DNA of 64,000 nucleotides from CAUPWF01 sp964369775 (GCA_964369775.1 CAYJHQ010000011.1:9842-73841); one strand, 5' to 3'; positions 55,400 through 64,000 are shown, counted from the stretch's first letter. Translations and numbers: made by a program. Notes: generated from the sequence alone by a model not told the origin.

Positions 55400-56755
55400 T
55401 CAGTTAACTTTTAAAATATTTTTCTTTTTTACTAAATATATAAAAAATATAATGCACACCATGTTTTGAATTACTGATGTTATTCCAATTGCCAAGCCCA
55501 TTGTAAATAGTGATGTTGGCTCTATTTTACTTAACATGTAGAATAACGGTACTCTAAGAACAATTCCACCGATTAAACTTTGCACCATTACAAACACTGT
55601 TTTTCCACAGCCATTGAAATATCCTGTGAAACAAAAATACATAGATACCATTAACACATCTATTGAATAAGCTTTTAAATATTGATGCGCTAGCGTAATC
55701 ACCTCACCAGAGTCACTGAATACTCCAACCAACACATCCCCTTTAAAAAATGTTCCACATGCCATCACTACACCAAATGCCAATGATATGAAGTAGCTAA
55801 TCATTAACCCTTTCTTCATTCGCTCTGGCTGATTTGCTCCATAATTTTGTGCAGTAAATACAGATAATGACTGCATAAATGACAATGGAACTAACATAAT
55901 AAGCCCTGTTAATCTCTCTGAAAGACTTACTGCTGCTGAATACTCTACTCCAAACTGATTTACAATAACTGCAATCAACAAGAACGATAAACTATTTACA
56001 CTGGAATGAATGGCAATTGGAATACCGAGTTGTAATATTCTTTTGATATGTACCGCACTAGGTTTTAACAGAGTTTTATCTACTAATTCCCTTATTCTTT
56101 TCTTTTTCATTATGATGCATAGTATAACAATCACACTGCACATCTGTGCAACTACAGTTGCAATGGCTGCACCACTTGCTCCCATTTGAAATACTCCAAC
56201 TAGTAATAAATCTCCTAAAATATTAATCACACACGCAATTCCAACAGCAAGCAGTGGTGTTCTTGAATCTCCAAATCCTCTAAAGATACTTCCTAAGAGG
56301 TTGTAAAGAAATATCATTGGCACTCCTAGCGCAGAATAAAAAATATACTCACTAGTTTGCGAAACCGCCTCCAAAGGTGTATTCAAGAGACTGACTAACT
56401 CTGGTAAAAACAATAGCATAAGAATTGCCGTTACAGCTGAAAAGACAATAAAAATATACACCGAATTACTAATTACCGATGTATATTCTTTTTGTTTTCC
56501 TTTTCCCATTAATTGACCAAGGGCAATAGTCGTTCCTGTTGCTAACCCAGAACATAACGAAGTTAATGTTACAATTAATTGACTCCCCGTTCCTACTCCT
56601 GATACATCTTCTACTGTCCCAAAGTTCCCTACTATTAATAAATCTACTGAACTATACATAACTTGTAGCGCTAGTGCTAATAAAATTGGTATCGTAAATT
56701 TCACTAGCGAGGGTAAAATTTTTCCTTCGATAAGGCTTGATTTCATTTGTAACAT
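55400..56755 (-). CDS. MATE family efflux transporter
   Basis: The 451-residue protein shows SLVKFTIPILLALALQVMYSSVDLLIVGNFG, SGVGTGSQLIVTLTSLCSGLATGTTIALGQ and GASGAAIATVVAQMCSVIVI, all typical of MATE carriers. There are about twelve helices. It lies 14 bases after lrgB and before a DMT carrier. GGAGC is ten bases before the ATG. The substrate is unknown. Confidence 0.93.
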   Translation of the reverse strand: MLQMKSSLIEGKILPSLVKFTIPILLALALQVMYSSVDLLIVGNFGTVEDVSGVGTGSQLIVTLTSLCSGLATGTTIALGQLMGKGKQKEYTSVISNSVYIFIVFSAVTAILMLLFLPELVSLLNTPLEAVSQTSEYIFYSALGVPMIFLYNLLGSIFRGFGDSRTPLLAVGIACVINILGDLLLVGVFQMGASGAAIATVVAQMCSVIVILCIIMKKKRIRELVDKTLLKPSAVHIKRILQLGIPIAIHSSVNSLSFLLIAVIVNQFGVEYSAAVSLSERLTGLIMLVPLSFMQSLSVFTAQNYGANQPERMKKGLMISYFISLAFGVVMACGTFFKGDVLVGVFSDSGEVITLAHQYLKAYSIDVLMVSMYFCFTGYFNGCGKTVFVMVQSLIGGIVLRVPLFYMLSKIEPTSLFTMGLAIGITSVIQNMVCIIFFIYLVKKKNILKVN

Positions 56756-56769
56756 TAATATCTTGCTCC

Positions 56770-57462
56770 TTATATATTCAACTGTGCAAAAAATTGCACT
56801 GCTATTACGGTAATAACTCCGCTAAGCGCAATAGATAGACTACTCATTGCCCCTTCTATTTCTCCGATTTCCATTGCTCTTACTGTTCCTACAGCATGAC
56901 TTGATGAGCCTATTGCAATACCTTTTGCTATTGGGTTTTTTATTCTAAATACCTTAAGTACGGATACTGCAATTAAATTTCCAAATATTCCTGTAAGGAT
57001 AATTAGAGCTACTGTGATATCCCCTATACCGCCTAATTCTTCACTTAATGGCAGACCGATAGCAGTAGTTATCGATTTTGGCAACATGGTCAAGTACTCT
57101 TCTTGTGTAAGGGAAAGTGCTACAGCTATTCCAAGAGTAGAGATGCAACTAGCCAATACACCTGTCACAACACCACCTACTATTGCTGCTACGTTTTCCC
57201 TCAATATCTGAAACTGTCTATAAAGAGGAATTGCAAGACATATGGTAGCTGGTGTCAGAAAGTAACTTATATGGCTCGCTGTCTGATTATAAGCATCATA
57301 ATCAATCTCAAACACAGTAAGGACTACAATCACAATACCTATCGCTATTAAAATAGGATTGCATATTTCTAATTTCGTCTTATCTTTTATAAAAGCTCCT
57401 ACAAAATATGCTACTAATGTAAGTGCCGTTCCAAAAAAAATTGATGTGGTAATTATTTCCAT
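56770..57462 (-). CDS. lrgB: LrgB family membrane protein
   Basis: This 230-residue membrane protein matches LrgB/YwbG. Family blocks are ITTSIFFGTALTLVAYFVGAFI, LLTPATICLAIPLYRQ-type sequence and LPKSITTAIGLPLSEELGGI. The end reads KGIAIGSSSHAVGTVRAMEIGEIEGAMSSLSIALSG. It acts with LrgA in a two-part system originally linked to murein hydrolase control and later to export or import of pyruvate and glycolate-type acids. The two genes overlap by 10 bases. Confidence 0.92.
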   Translation of the reverse strand: MEIITTSIFFGTALTLVAYFVGAFIKDKTKLEICNPILIAIGIVIVVLTVFEIDYDAYNQTASHISYFLTPATICLAIPLYRQFQILRENVAAIVGGVVTGVLASCISTLGIAVALSLTQEEYLTMLPKSITTAIGLPLSEELGGIGDITVALIILTGIFGNLIAVSVLKVFRIKNPIAKGIAIGSSSHAVGTVRAMEIGEIEGAMSSLSIALSGVITVIAVQFFAQLNI

Positions 57463-57812
57463 TTCTTCTTATCCTTTTTTAATAAAAATTGTGTCACACT
57501 TCCACTTGTCCCCATCACAATAATTGTAATCACAGTAACAGCTACAACAATGGCTGGCAGCATAGTTATCAATAATTCATAATCTTTCATAATACCTACA
57601 CCTGCTGGAACAAACATAACTCCCATGATTGCTATCAAGAAATTCCCCACATCTGATACTTGTTCTAATCGAAGAATCTTTATCTGTAACAATATAAACA
57701 GTATCATCATTCCATAAATTCCAGCTGGAATTGGAATCGGAATAATTCCTCTTATTATTTCAGCACTAAATGATATTCCCATTATAATTGCAAATTGTTT
57801 TAATAATTTCAT
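57453..57812 (-). CDS. lrgA: LrgA/CidA family holin-like protein
   Basis: The 119-residue protein has four membrane helices and the LrgA/CidA signature IRGIIPIPIPAGIYGMMILFILLQIKILRLEQVSDVGNFL with FVPAGVGIM. It overlaps lrgB, its usual partner. It lies 35 bases after an acyl-ACP thioesterase gene, an unusual neighbour that suggests a link to membrane or acid stress. Confidence 0.9.
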   Translation of the reverse strand: MKLLKQFAIIMGISFSAEIIRGIIPIPIPAGIYGMMILFILLQIKILRLEQVSDVGNFLIAIMGVMFVPAGVGIMKDYELLITMLPAIVVAVTVITIIVMGTSGSVTQFLLKKDKKKWK

Positions 57813-57847
57813 TGTTTCCTTGTAATCCTTTTCTTAGTAGTGTCCTT

Positions 57848-58588
57848 TTATCGATAATTAAATATACCATAAAACGCGGCTTTTTGCTTTTCTTCATTGT
57901 ATCCTTGTACCACAATTCTATGGTCTGTAAAAGATTTACTCAGTGTAAAAACTTCATTGAAGCCAAGTTCAGAAACAAAATACAATTCTATTCGTTTCAA
58001 CCTTTCCAAACTCACTTCATTATCATCTAGAGAGTCATAGCAAAGTTCGCCATATCTATTGTTATTCATATGTCCCAATTTATCAATATAGCTTCTTCTT
58101 ACTTTTCGTTTTTCAATTTCTGTATACTCTAATTTTTCTTTAAACGTTGGACTGCCTTCAACTAAAGTCTCTTCTGTAATCGGCATCAGTTCAAATGGTA
58201 GATTTTTGCTCTTATAAATGCTTCTCGCATTTAAATCCATCAATGTGGAAAAAGTGCTACACCGAAACAACACTTCCCCTTCCTCTGAAGAGACACTTAC
58301 TTCACGACGATAAAAAATCCCCTTTTGCTTTGAATACCAAGTTTTTCCAATCACCTTTTTCATCCCGTATACTATTGGCTTTTCAATATCTACTGTCAAC
58401 GACAAAATAACCCATGATATTCCTTGGTGAATTAATTTTTCAAATCCGACACCATATTTCTCTAAGTGCTTCCCTATTACAGTGTTTGCTATGCACTGAT
58501 ATCCCATTGGTGTCAAGTATCCGCTTGGTGCAAAATGTGTAAAATCTACTTCTATCTCATAACTTTGTTCCACTTCGTTCAAAAACAT
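57848..58588 (-). CDS. Acyl-ACP thioesterase
   Basis: The 247-residue protein fits the FatA-like acyl-ACP thioesterase family. It has a double hotdog fold, EIEVDFTHFAPSGYLTPMGYQCIANTVIGKHLEKYG, and GISWVILSLTVDIEKPIVYG. The catalytic block is DKLGHMNNNRYGELCYD, containing the Asn/His pair. It releases free fatty acids from acyl-ACP and can set acyl chain length. The start at 58588 has AGGAGG seven bases upstream. A longer start at 58612 is not supported. It heads a possible operon with lrgA-lrgB-MATE-DMT. Confidence 0.9.
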   Translation of the reverse strand: MFLNEVEQSYEIEVDFTHFAPSGYLTPMGYQCIANTVIGKHLEKYGVGFEKLIHQGISWVILSLTVDIEKPIVYGMKKVIGKTWYSKQKGIFYRREVSVSSEEGEVLFRCSTFSTLMDLNARSIYKSKNLPFELMPITEETLVEGSPTFKEKLEYTEIEKRKVRRSYIDKLGHMNNNRYGELCYDSLDDNEVSLERLKRIELYFVSELGFNEVFTLSKSFTDHRIVVQGYNEEKQKAAFYGIFNYR

Positions 58589-58615
58589 AGAAGCCCTCCT
58601 CTCATTTAACATCTC

Positions 58616-58645
58616 ATTCTAACATATCTACTGTTAATACTTCAA
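58616..58645 (-). promoter_or_regulatory. Extended -10 promoter of the thioesterase-lrgAB run
   Basis: On the minus strand TTGAAG (58640-58645), an 18-base spacer and TAGAAT (58616-58621) with an upstream TGT give an extended -10. It lies 27 bases before the start codon, between the MATE stop and the thioesterase gene. Confidence 0.55.
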
Positions 58646-58662
58646 GAAATAGCCACTAGTTG

Positions 58663-59973
58663 TTACTCTTTTTTCCGAAACATCAGTAAGATATAAATAA
58701 ATATCAAAACTTCTGTAATCGGCATTGCAACCCACATGCTGTCTCCCTCAAACATAATTGGCAGAATCATGATAAGCGCTCCACTTATCACTACTCCTCT
58801 CATAACGGAAATCACAAATGCTATCTGTGGTTTCATTATGGATTGAAAATAATACGTTGCATAAATGTTAAATGGCAACAATAAGTAAGAGATACAATAA
58901 ACTCTAATTATCGCAGGTGCTATTTGCAACACCTGCTCTGTTGGTGTCATAAATGCACGCACAATTTGATTTGGCAACAACATAGCAATCAAAGTCCACA
59001 ATAGACTTATCACTATAACTGTAATAACATTTAGTCTCAACAGAGTTTTAATTCTACCACTTTCATTTGCACCAAAGTTAGCCGATAAAATTGGCTGTGA
59101 TGCTTGTCCGATTCCATATGCACAGCATTGTACAAATATACTTGTATTTACAATAACTCCAAAGACAGCAAGAGCGTCACTTCCAATGTATTTCATGATT
59201 TGAATATTAAATAATAAGGTCAATATCCCAACTGCAAAATCCACAAAAAATGTAGCAAATCCTCCACTTGCTATCTGTCTGCTTTTCTTCCAAATCTTTT
59301 TAGGTCTCACTATTTTCAGCGTGTTTTTCTCACTCCTAAAGTGTAATAGCATAATTGAAAATGATAAAACCGCCCCTATGGACGTAGCTAAACCTGCCCC
59401 TTTTATTCCCATGTCTAATACAAAAACAAAGAAGAAGTCCCCAAATATGTTAAAAACGCCACCTGTAAGTACTGCTTTAGTTGCTAGCGTAGGGTTTCCA
59501 TCATTTCTTAAAAATGCAGAAAGAAATTGCATTAGTAAATAGAAAGGTATTGTAAATTTCACTGGGTAAAGGTATTCTTTCGCCAGTGGAATGATTTCTT
59601 CATCTGCTCCAAGTAGCTTCAAAATCTCATTGTCAAACAAGATAATTCCTAACCACAATATCACCGCTATACTAATCGCTAATATTACTCCAACTGTAAA
59701 GTATCCATTCGCTTTTGTCTCATCACTTTTTTCCAAATTTCGTTGTACATTAAAAAGTATAGATGCTCCAATTCCTACCAACAGGCCAAAGCCAAAAATC
59801 ACATTCCATATAGGCATAATAATTGCCATTGTAGCTGAACCGATAGGTCCGTGATATTGCCCAACTGCAATCATATCTACTAATCCATAAACAGACGGCA
59901 ATATCGCTCCACCAAATGATGCAATTAAGTATTTCCAATATATTTCTTTTATATTTCCTTTTGTTAAATCCAT
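58663..59973 (-). CDS. MATE family efflux transporter behind a leader terminator
   Basis: The 436-residue protein starts MDLTKGNIKEIYWKYLIASFGGAI and follows the MATE pattern (SVYGLVDMIAVGQYHGPIGSATMAIIMPIW, GIKGAGLATSIGAVLSFSI). The start at 59973 has GGAGGG five bases upstream. A 26-residue in-frame extension to 60051 would run through a terminator hairpin and lacks a spaced ribosome site. A terminator-like stem with eight Ts ends just before the Shine-Dalgarno, implying conditional transcription. Confidence 0.93.
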   Translation of the reverse strand: MDLTKGNIKEIYWKYLIASFGGAILPSVYGLVDMIAVGQYHGPIGSATMAIIMPIWNVIFGFGLLVGIGASILFNVQRNLEKSDETKANGYFTVGVILAISIAVILWLGIILFDNEILKLLGADEEIIPLAKEYLYPVKFTIPFYLLMQFLSAFLRNDGNPTLATKAVLTGGVFNIFGDFFFVFVLDMGIKGAGLATSIGAVLSFSIMLLHFRSEKNTLKIVRPKKIWKKSRQIASGGFATFFVDFAVGILTLLFNIQIMKYIGSDALAVFGVIVNTSIFVQCCAYGIGQASQPILSANFGANESGRIKTLLRLNVITVIVISLLWTLIAMLLPNQIVRAFMTPTEQVLQIAPAIIRVYCISYLLLPFNIYATYYFQSIMKPQIAFVISVMRGVVISGALIMILPIMFEGDSMWVAMPITEVLIFIYILLMFRKKE

Positions 59974-59982
59974 TTTCCCTCC

Positions 59983-60031
59983 AAAAAAAAGCTGGATAAG
60001 CGCTATGCTATGCACAGCCATCTTATCCAGC
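59983..60031 (-). terminator. Candidate transcription attenuator in the MATE leader
   Basis: On the minus strand GCTGGATAAG (60022-60031) and CTTATCCAGC (59991-60000) form a 10-base perfect stem with a 21-base loop. Eight Ts follow directly (59983-59990), then GGAGGGAAAATG. A candidate promoter lies 37 bases upstream of the stem. This is either a terminator of the upstream kinase unit or an attenuator of the exporter gene. Its contact with the Shine-Dalgarno favours the second. Confidence 0.65.
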
Positions 60032-60067
60032 GAATTATCTCTAATAATCACCCTCCGAGTGAACTCT

Positions 60068-60096
60068 ATATTATCATTTTCACTTTACTTTGTCTA
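60068..60096 (-). promoter_or_regulatory. Candidate promoter and palindrome before the MATE leader
   Basis: On the minus strand TAGACA (60091-60096), a 17-base spacer and TAATAT (60068-60073) form a good sigma-A match. A 15-base near-perfect palindrome AGTAGAAATTCTACT (60096-60110) abuts the -35 and could bind a regulator. Confidence 0.6.
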
Positions 60097-60109
60097 GTAG
60101 AAATTCTAC

Positions 60110-61273
60110 TTATTTAAAATATTTCACTTCAAATCTAGTACCTTCTTTTTCGTCTGAAAACGCACGAATAAGCCCCCCTTCTTCCATGATTATCATCTTA
60201 GAGAGCGACAATCCTATTCCTACACTATTCTTGTTATCCTCATCGGTTCGATAAAATCTATCGAAAATCTTCTTCAGCTTGATAGGCTCAATAATCTTTC
60301 CATAATTTTGTACTTCTATCGTCGTATACAATTGATTTTGCTCTACTAAAATCTTTACCTTTGTTCCTTCATAAGCATGTTCAATTGCATTTTTCACAAT
60401 GTTACTCAACGCTTCTGTCTGCCACTGTGGATCACAATGAAGCATCACCTCTTCAGAAACTGCTGTTACAATCTGAATGTCTTTCAACTCACTCAACAAT
60501 GACAATTCTTCTACGACCCCTTCTACAAGGAAAGCTGCTTTTACCTCTTGCCGTTTGAATTCAATAACTCCCGCATCAAATCTTGCCAGCTTTAAAATTG
60601 CAATAATTAAATCATTAATATGCGCAATTTCGCGTCTCATCTCTCGCAGTTGCTTTTTGTCTACCACCAATGCTTTCTCTTGATTTTCTATCCGAATCAG
60701 CATCGATGTCAGTGGTGTTTTTAATTGATGTGAGATATCTGCTAATGAGTCTTTTAATTTGATTCTACCCTCTTGATTCCTAATTGCTTCCTCTTTGAGC
60801 TGTACCGTCAATTGATACAATTCGTTCTTTAATACATTCAGTTCATTGTCGTTATAATCCATCAAATTCATCTCATACGTTCGATGGTTCATATCATGGA
60901 TATAGGCAATCAATTCCTCTACTTTTTTCCTTCGCACGCTCATGTAACCCCTATATAAACACAATAACACACTGAGGTAGAGTAAAAGACCGACCACATT
61001 TAACATCCACAAATCTTGTTCCACAAAGGAATCCCTCTCACTATCCAATCCATATCGTAAGAGGATATTCTTACCTCCTTCTTTATCCAAAATCTGTAGA
61101 ATTTCCTCTTCCTCTATATCTGGATATGTCTCTACTACATAAGTTAAAATCCCATCAATTTTCTGGTTCACCTTTTGATTGTACACTTCACTTACATATA
61201 AATTAATCAAAATAAGCCCTAGAATAAAGATCAAATTAATCCCTAGAAATATTTTAGTGTATTTACTTTTCAT
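60110..61273 (-). CDS. Sensor histidine kinase (two-component)
   Basis: The 387-residue kinase has two membrane helices (about residues 8-30 and 90-110) flanking an outside segment of about 55 residues. A coiled linker follows, then the H box DISHQLKTPLTS, the N box SNIVKNAIEHAYEG, and the ATP-lid block SVGIGLSLSKMI. It phosphorylates the response regulator whose gene overlaps its start by 11 bases. The outside loop is larger than the short loop of BceS-type kinases. The ligand is unknown. Confidence 0.92.
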   Translation of the reverse strand: MKSKYTKIFLGINLIFILGLILINLYVSEVYNQKVNQKIDGILTYVVETYPDIEEEEILQILDKEGGKNILLRYGLDSERDSFVEQDLWMLNVVGLLLYLSVLLCLYRGYMSVRRKKVEELIAYIHDMNHRTYEMNLMDYNDNELNVLKNELYQLTVQLKEEAIRNQEGRIKLKDSLADISHQLKTPLTSMLIRIENQEKALVVDKKQLREMRREIAHINDLIIAILKLARFDAGVIEFKRQEVKAAFLVEGVVEELSLLSELKDIQIVTAVSEEVMLHCDPQWQTEALSNIVKNAIEHAYEGTKVKILVEQNQLYTTIEVQNYGKIIEPIKLKKIFDRFYRTDEDNKNSVGIGLSLSKMIIMEEGGLIRAFSDEKEGTRFEVKYFK

Positions 61274-61907
61274 TGATTTGATACCCCATTCCTCTTATGG
61301 TTCTAATCACATCTTCCCCTACCTTCTCTCGCAGTCGTTTGATATAGACAGTAATGGTATTGTCCGAAACATCATTTCCTGTCCACATCCATATCTTCTC
61401 TATCAGAAAATCACGTGTAATAATTTGATTTAAGTTACAGAATAATAGAGATAGAATTCTACTTTCCAAAGCAGTAAGTTCTATACGCTCGCCTTGTTTA
61501 TATAAGGTACTTGTCTTGATATCATACGTTATATCATCTATGATAACCGTCTTATGAAAGTTCATAACCTTGTTAATCCGGGCAACTAACTCTTTATTGG
61601 AAAATGGCTTTGTAATATAATCATCCGCCCCAAGTTCCAGACCATACACAATATCATCCTCAAAAGACCTAGCAGTCAAAAAAATCGTCTTAATCTTCTG
61701 TGTGACCGCTTCATTTTTATAAAAATCGAATCCATTGCCGTCTCGAAGTGAAACATCTAATAATAGCAAGTCAACATTATGCTCATAGATATATTCCACA
61801 GCTTTTTCCACTCCCTCCACATAATGAAATTCATAAGGCAAATCTCGAAATAAGCTTGCCAGATTTATACAGATTTCTTTATTATCTTCTACTAATAAAA
61901 TATGCAT
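61263..61907 (-). CDS. OmpR-family response regulator
   Basis: This 214-residue regulator has a receiver domain (ILLVEDNKEICINLA; phosphoacceptor Asp in LLLLDVSLRDGNGF; TARSFEDDIVYGLELGADDYITKPF). A winged-helix DNA-binding domain of OmpR type follows (LTALESRILSLLFCNLNQIITRDFLIEKIW, VSDNTITVYIKRLREKV). It pairs with the downstream kinase and probably controls the adjacent ABC permease operon. It starts 21 bases after the permease stop with GAGG upstream. Confidence 0.95.
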   Translation of the reverse strand: MHILLVEDNKEICINLASLFRDLPYEFHYVEGVEKAVEYIYEHNVDLLLLDVSLRDGNGFDFYKNEAVTQKIKTIFLTARSFEDDIVYGLELGADDYITKPFSNKELVARINKVMNFHKTVIIDDITYDIKTSTLYKQGERIELTALESRILSLLFCNLNQIITRDFLIEKIWMWTGNDVSDNTITVYIKRLREKVGEDVIRTIRGMGYQINEK

Positions 61908-61928
61908 GATCTATCCTCTTATTGTTTT

Positions 61929-64000
61929 CTATTGTCTTCCGCCAATTCGCATTGCTTCCATTGGACTTTCCTTTTCTATGCTACGAATCATAAACCAAAT
62001 ATGTACTACTTGCAATGCCACAACTACTGCAACCACCATTAACACTTGCGCAAACGGAATATCTACTTCTACTTTAATTCCCGTCCCCAACAGCTGTAAT
62101 ACAAGATATGCAATGAATCCAGAACCAAGCAATGCGTATATAAGAGCCTTTATTATAACTGCTAACTGCTCCAATAATATCATCCGCTTCAGATCCTTTT
62201 TTCCTATTCCAACGCTGTGTAACATGGCAAATTCTTTTTTCCGCAGAGATATATTGGCACTGCTTACATTGATAATCATAGAAATACTCATACAACAAAT
62301 CATAAATAGAAAGAAATATAACAAAAATGAAATTCCTTGTAAGGTAATCAATTGTTCTTCGTATATTCTACTCTCATCCACAAAATAAAAGCTTGGTTCT
62401 AACAACTCTGCCCATCTGATATACTCTTCTGGCTTTTCCGTTTCTATAAACGCAACTGGCTCTCCATATTCATACTGAGGAAAATATTTATTATTCACTA
62501 CCACATGTGGGGAGATTCCTCTGATGTACTCTGCAGTATAAGGAAAAGCCTCTGTAACATACCCTAACTCCAATGAACATGGTTCATTAGAATCAAGTAT
62601 TCTTCCTTCTATTACATCTCCTGGTTGATATGAAGTAAGATTCCTATATATAACTATTTCCCCCTCTTCCTCGTCTTGCGCCATGTTTACCAGTATACCT
62701 TTATCGTATATCCTATTATAATCTGCACCTATTTGTTCTGCGTAACGCTGAAAGGATTTATCTTCTAAAGCAATGGCGTAAATTAGATTCAAGCTTTTAC
62801 TAGGATGGTTCTCTGTCTTATAAGACTTTCCAATCTCATACTCTACACCATAATAGTTATATCCAATTTCATATCCATCGACCAACTCGCTTTCTGTCAA
62901 TGCGATATACTCTTCTTTCGTAGATATCTCTTCTTCCACACCATATATCATAACATCGTAGCTGATATTATCTATTTGTGCATATAATACATGCGTTATT
63001 ACCTCTACAGTAAGTAGCGTTGTAAGTATCAAGAATACACTCCCACCTATGGAAAGACTTGTGGCTCGATATCGTTTTTTAAAGACTCTTCGGTTATTCT
63101 CAGCCAATGAACCTGATACACCTAGAGCATGTCTCCAATCTACTCTTTTCTTTTTGGTGATGGAAGCATCCACCTCTCCTCTCATCAACCCTACGGGTGT
63201 AGATTTTGACAGTTTCCATCTATTGTACCTCACACTCAGCCAACTTGGAACAAATGCCAATCCACCACCCCCGATTAAGCTAATCACCGAGAAGTGAAAC
63301 TCCAAATCCATCCAATATGATATATAAGGCTGTAATACCCAGATACTGATTATCGTAAGAAGCGTTCCCAAAATCATTCCTGCAAGCACCCCAATACCAG
63401 TTAGGATATAGGTGTCAAAGGCTACTAAATACTGAAAGTCTTTCTCTTTCATTCCCATTGCTTTCAATAAACCAAAGGTATGATTTCGCTCTTCCATTGA
63501 CAGCTGAGTAATATAACTTAGAGAAAATAAGGTAACAAAAGTAATCAGTACTACAATTCCAATAAATATCCCGCCTCCTATAAGCCATTCATTTTTCGAA
63601 AAATCCAAACCATCAATTTTTATGAGATTTGTGTTTTCCACATAATATTCATAATACTCCTCTTCTTTTCCAAGTATTTCTTCTGTTGTCTTCTTATAAT
63701 CCCGCGGATTCTTGTACGTGACAAATACATCTGCTCTCGCGCTCTTTACCCCTGTTGTAACCCCTTCATAGTTCATATAAAAATGCGTTGGTTCCATAAT
63801 CCCGACAATGGTAAACGTTTTCATAATTCCATCTACTGACCAAGTAACTTGATCTCCTACAGCAATCTCTAACTCACCAAGGTCACCCTCATCTAATAAT
63901 AATTCACTATTATTTTGAGGAAATCGCCCTTCCATCACTGTAATCCCAATGGCTTTTGCATCCGCCTCTTCCATACTATAGATTCTTACTTGCGGTTCTA
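61929..64000 (-). CDS. FtsX-type ABC transporter permease (cut by window end)
   Basis: The reading frame is open from the right window edge to a stop at 61929, showing about 690 residues. The visible part starts inside a MacB-like outside domain (EADAKAIGITVMEGRFPQNNSELLLDEGDLG). A first FtsX block follows (GIVVLITFVTLFSLSYITQLSMEERNHTFGLLKAMGMK), another outside region, and a second FtsX block near the end (MISMIINVSSANISLRKKEFAMLHSVGIGKKDLKRMIL). Such permeases work with an ATPase usually encoded just upstream, outside this window. The linked RR and kinase suggest a stress- or antimicrobial-sensing transporter. Confidence 0.9.
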   Translation of the reverse strand, partial: EPQVRIYSMEEADAKAIGITVMEGRFPQNNSELLLDEGDLGELEIAVGDQVTWSVDGIMKTFTIVGIMEPTHFYMNYEGVTTGVKSARADVFVTYKNPRDYKKTTEEILGKEEEYYEYYVENTNLIKIDGLDFSKNEWLIGGGIFIGIVVLITFVTLFSLSYITQLSMEERNHTFGLLKAMGMKEKDFQYLVAFDTYILTGIGVLAGMILGTLLTIISIWVLQPYISYWMDLEFHFSVISLIGGGGLAFVPSWLSVRYNRWKLSKSTPVGLMRGEVDASITKKKRVDWRHALGVSGSLAENNRRVFKKRYRATSLSIGGSVFLILTTLLTVEVITHVLYAQIDNISYDVMIYGVEEEISTKEEYIALTESELVDGYEIGYNYYGVEYEIGKSYKTENHPSKSLNLIYAIALEDKSFQRYAEQIGADYNRIYDKGILVNMAQDEEEGEIVIYRNLTSYQPGDVIEGRILDSNEPCSLELGYVTEAFPYTAEYIRGISPHVVVNNKYFPQYEYGEPVAFIETEKPEEYIRWAELLEPSFYFVDESRIYEEQLITLQGISFLLYFFLFMICCMSISMIINVSSANISLRKKEFAMLHSVGIGKKDLKRMILLEQLAVIIKALIYALLGSGFIAYLVLQLLGTGIKVEVDIPFAQVLMVVAVVVALQVVHIWFMIRSIEKESPMEAMRIGGRQ

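Noticed and set aside
60001..60051. Leader peptide in frame with the MATE gene
   Set aside because: The possible starts are a GTG one base from its ribosome site and an ATG without one. It is not listed as a gene, although it may matter for attenuation.
1..64000. CRISPR arrays, defence islands, prophage, transposases, tRNA or rRNA genes
   Set aside because: No regularly spaced repeats, nuclease or integrase-like frames, or RNA gene structures were seen on either strand.

Overview
The window reads as chromosome from a low-GC, spore-forming, anaerobic member of the Bacillota, most likely a Lachnospiraceae-type clostridium. The lineage call is an inference from content: PolC-type replicase, SpoIVA, HrcA/CIRCE heat-shock control, a ferredoxin-linked indolepyruvate oxidoreductase, cobalamin synthesis (CbiG) and the MEP isoprenoid pathway (IspG). 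Genes are densely packed and most lie on the minus strand. No stretch above 300 bases lacks a gene. I see no tRNA, rRNA, CRISPR array, prophage or insertion sequence.

Layout. 1-3.4 kb: end-truncated cbiG, a DUF1015 gene and spoIVA. 3.4-9.4 kb: cyclic-di-GMP region with an EAL protein, a nitroreductase and a 1352-residue FIST-EAL-sensor-GGDEF protein. 9.6-14.1 kb: ridA-iorA-iorB-paaK-ACT operon for oxidative decarboxylation of aryl pyruvates. 14.2-16.9 kb: two overlapping MATE exporters behind paired palindromes. 17-22 kb: hrcA-grpE-dnaK-dnaJ with a perfect CIRCE. 22.1-23.2 kb: two-subunit chromate-type transporter. 23.2-30.7 kb: pap-holA-lepA-hemW-yitT, preceded by a zinc-ribbon membrane protein. 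30.9-37.8 kb: PIN-PhoH protein, purL, a TIGR01906 membrane protein and a LysR regulator. 37.8-43.9 kb: small membrane protein-ispG-polC behind a consensus promoter. 44-47.6 kb: XRE regulator, hisC, a second aminotransferase and a DUF2156 protein. 47.7-53.3 kb: LysR and an Fe-S/flavin enoate-reductase-like enzyme, divergent from marR-MATE-GNAT. 53.3-60 kb: a YHYH/Ig-like surface protein, then MATE, acyl-ACP thioesterase, lrgA, lrgB, MATE and a DMT carrier. 60-64 kb: histidine kinase, response regulator and a truncated FtsX-type ABC permease.

Much of the window is housekeeping: replication, translation, protein folding, purine synthesis and isoprenoid synthesis. The accessory character comes from five MATE exporters in four separate transcriptional contexts and from the unusual c-di-GMP protein. 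The best candidates for undescribed biology are the FIST-EAL-sensor-GGDEF architecture, a probable transcription attenuator before one MATE gene, paired operators before another, and two perfect hairpins without U-tracts between genes. I found no convincing defence island or other clearly new multi-gene system.
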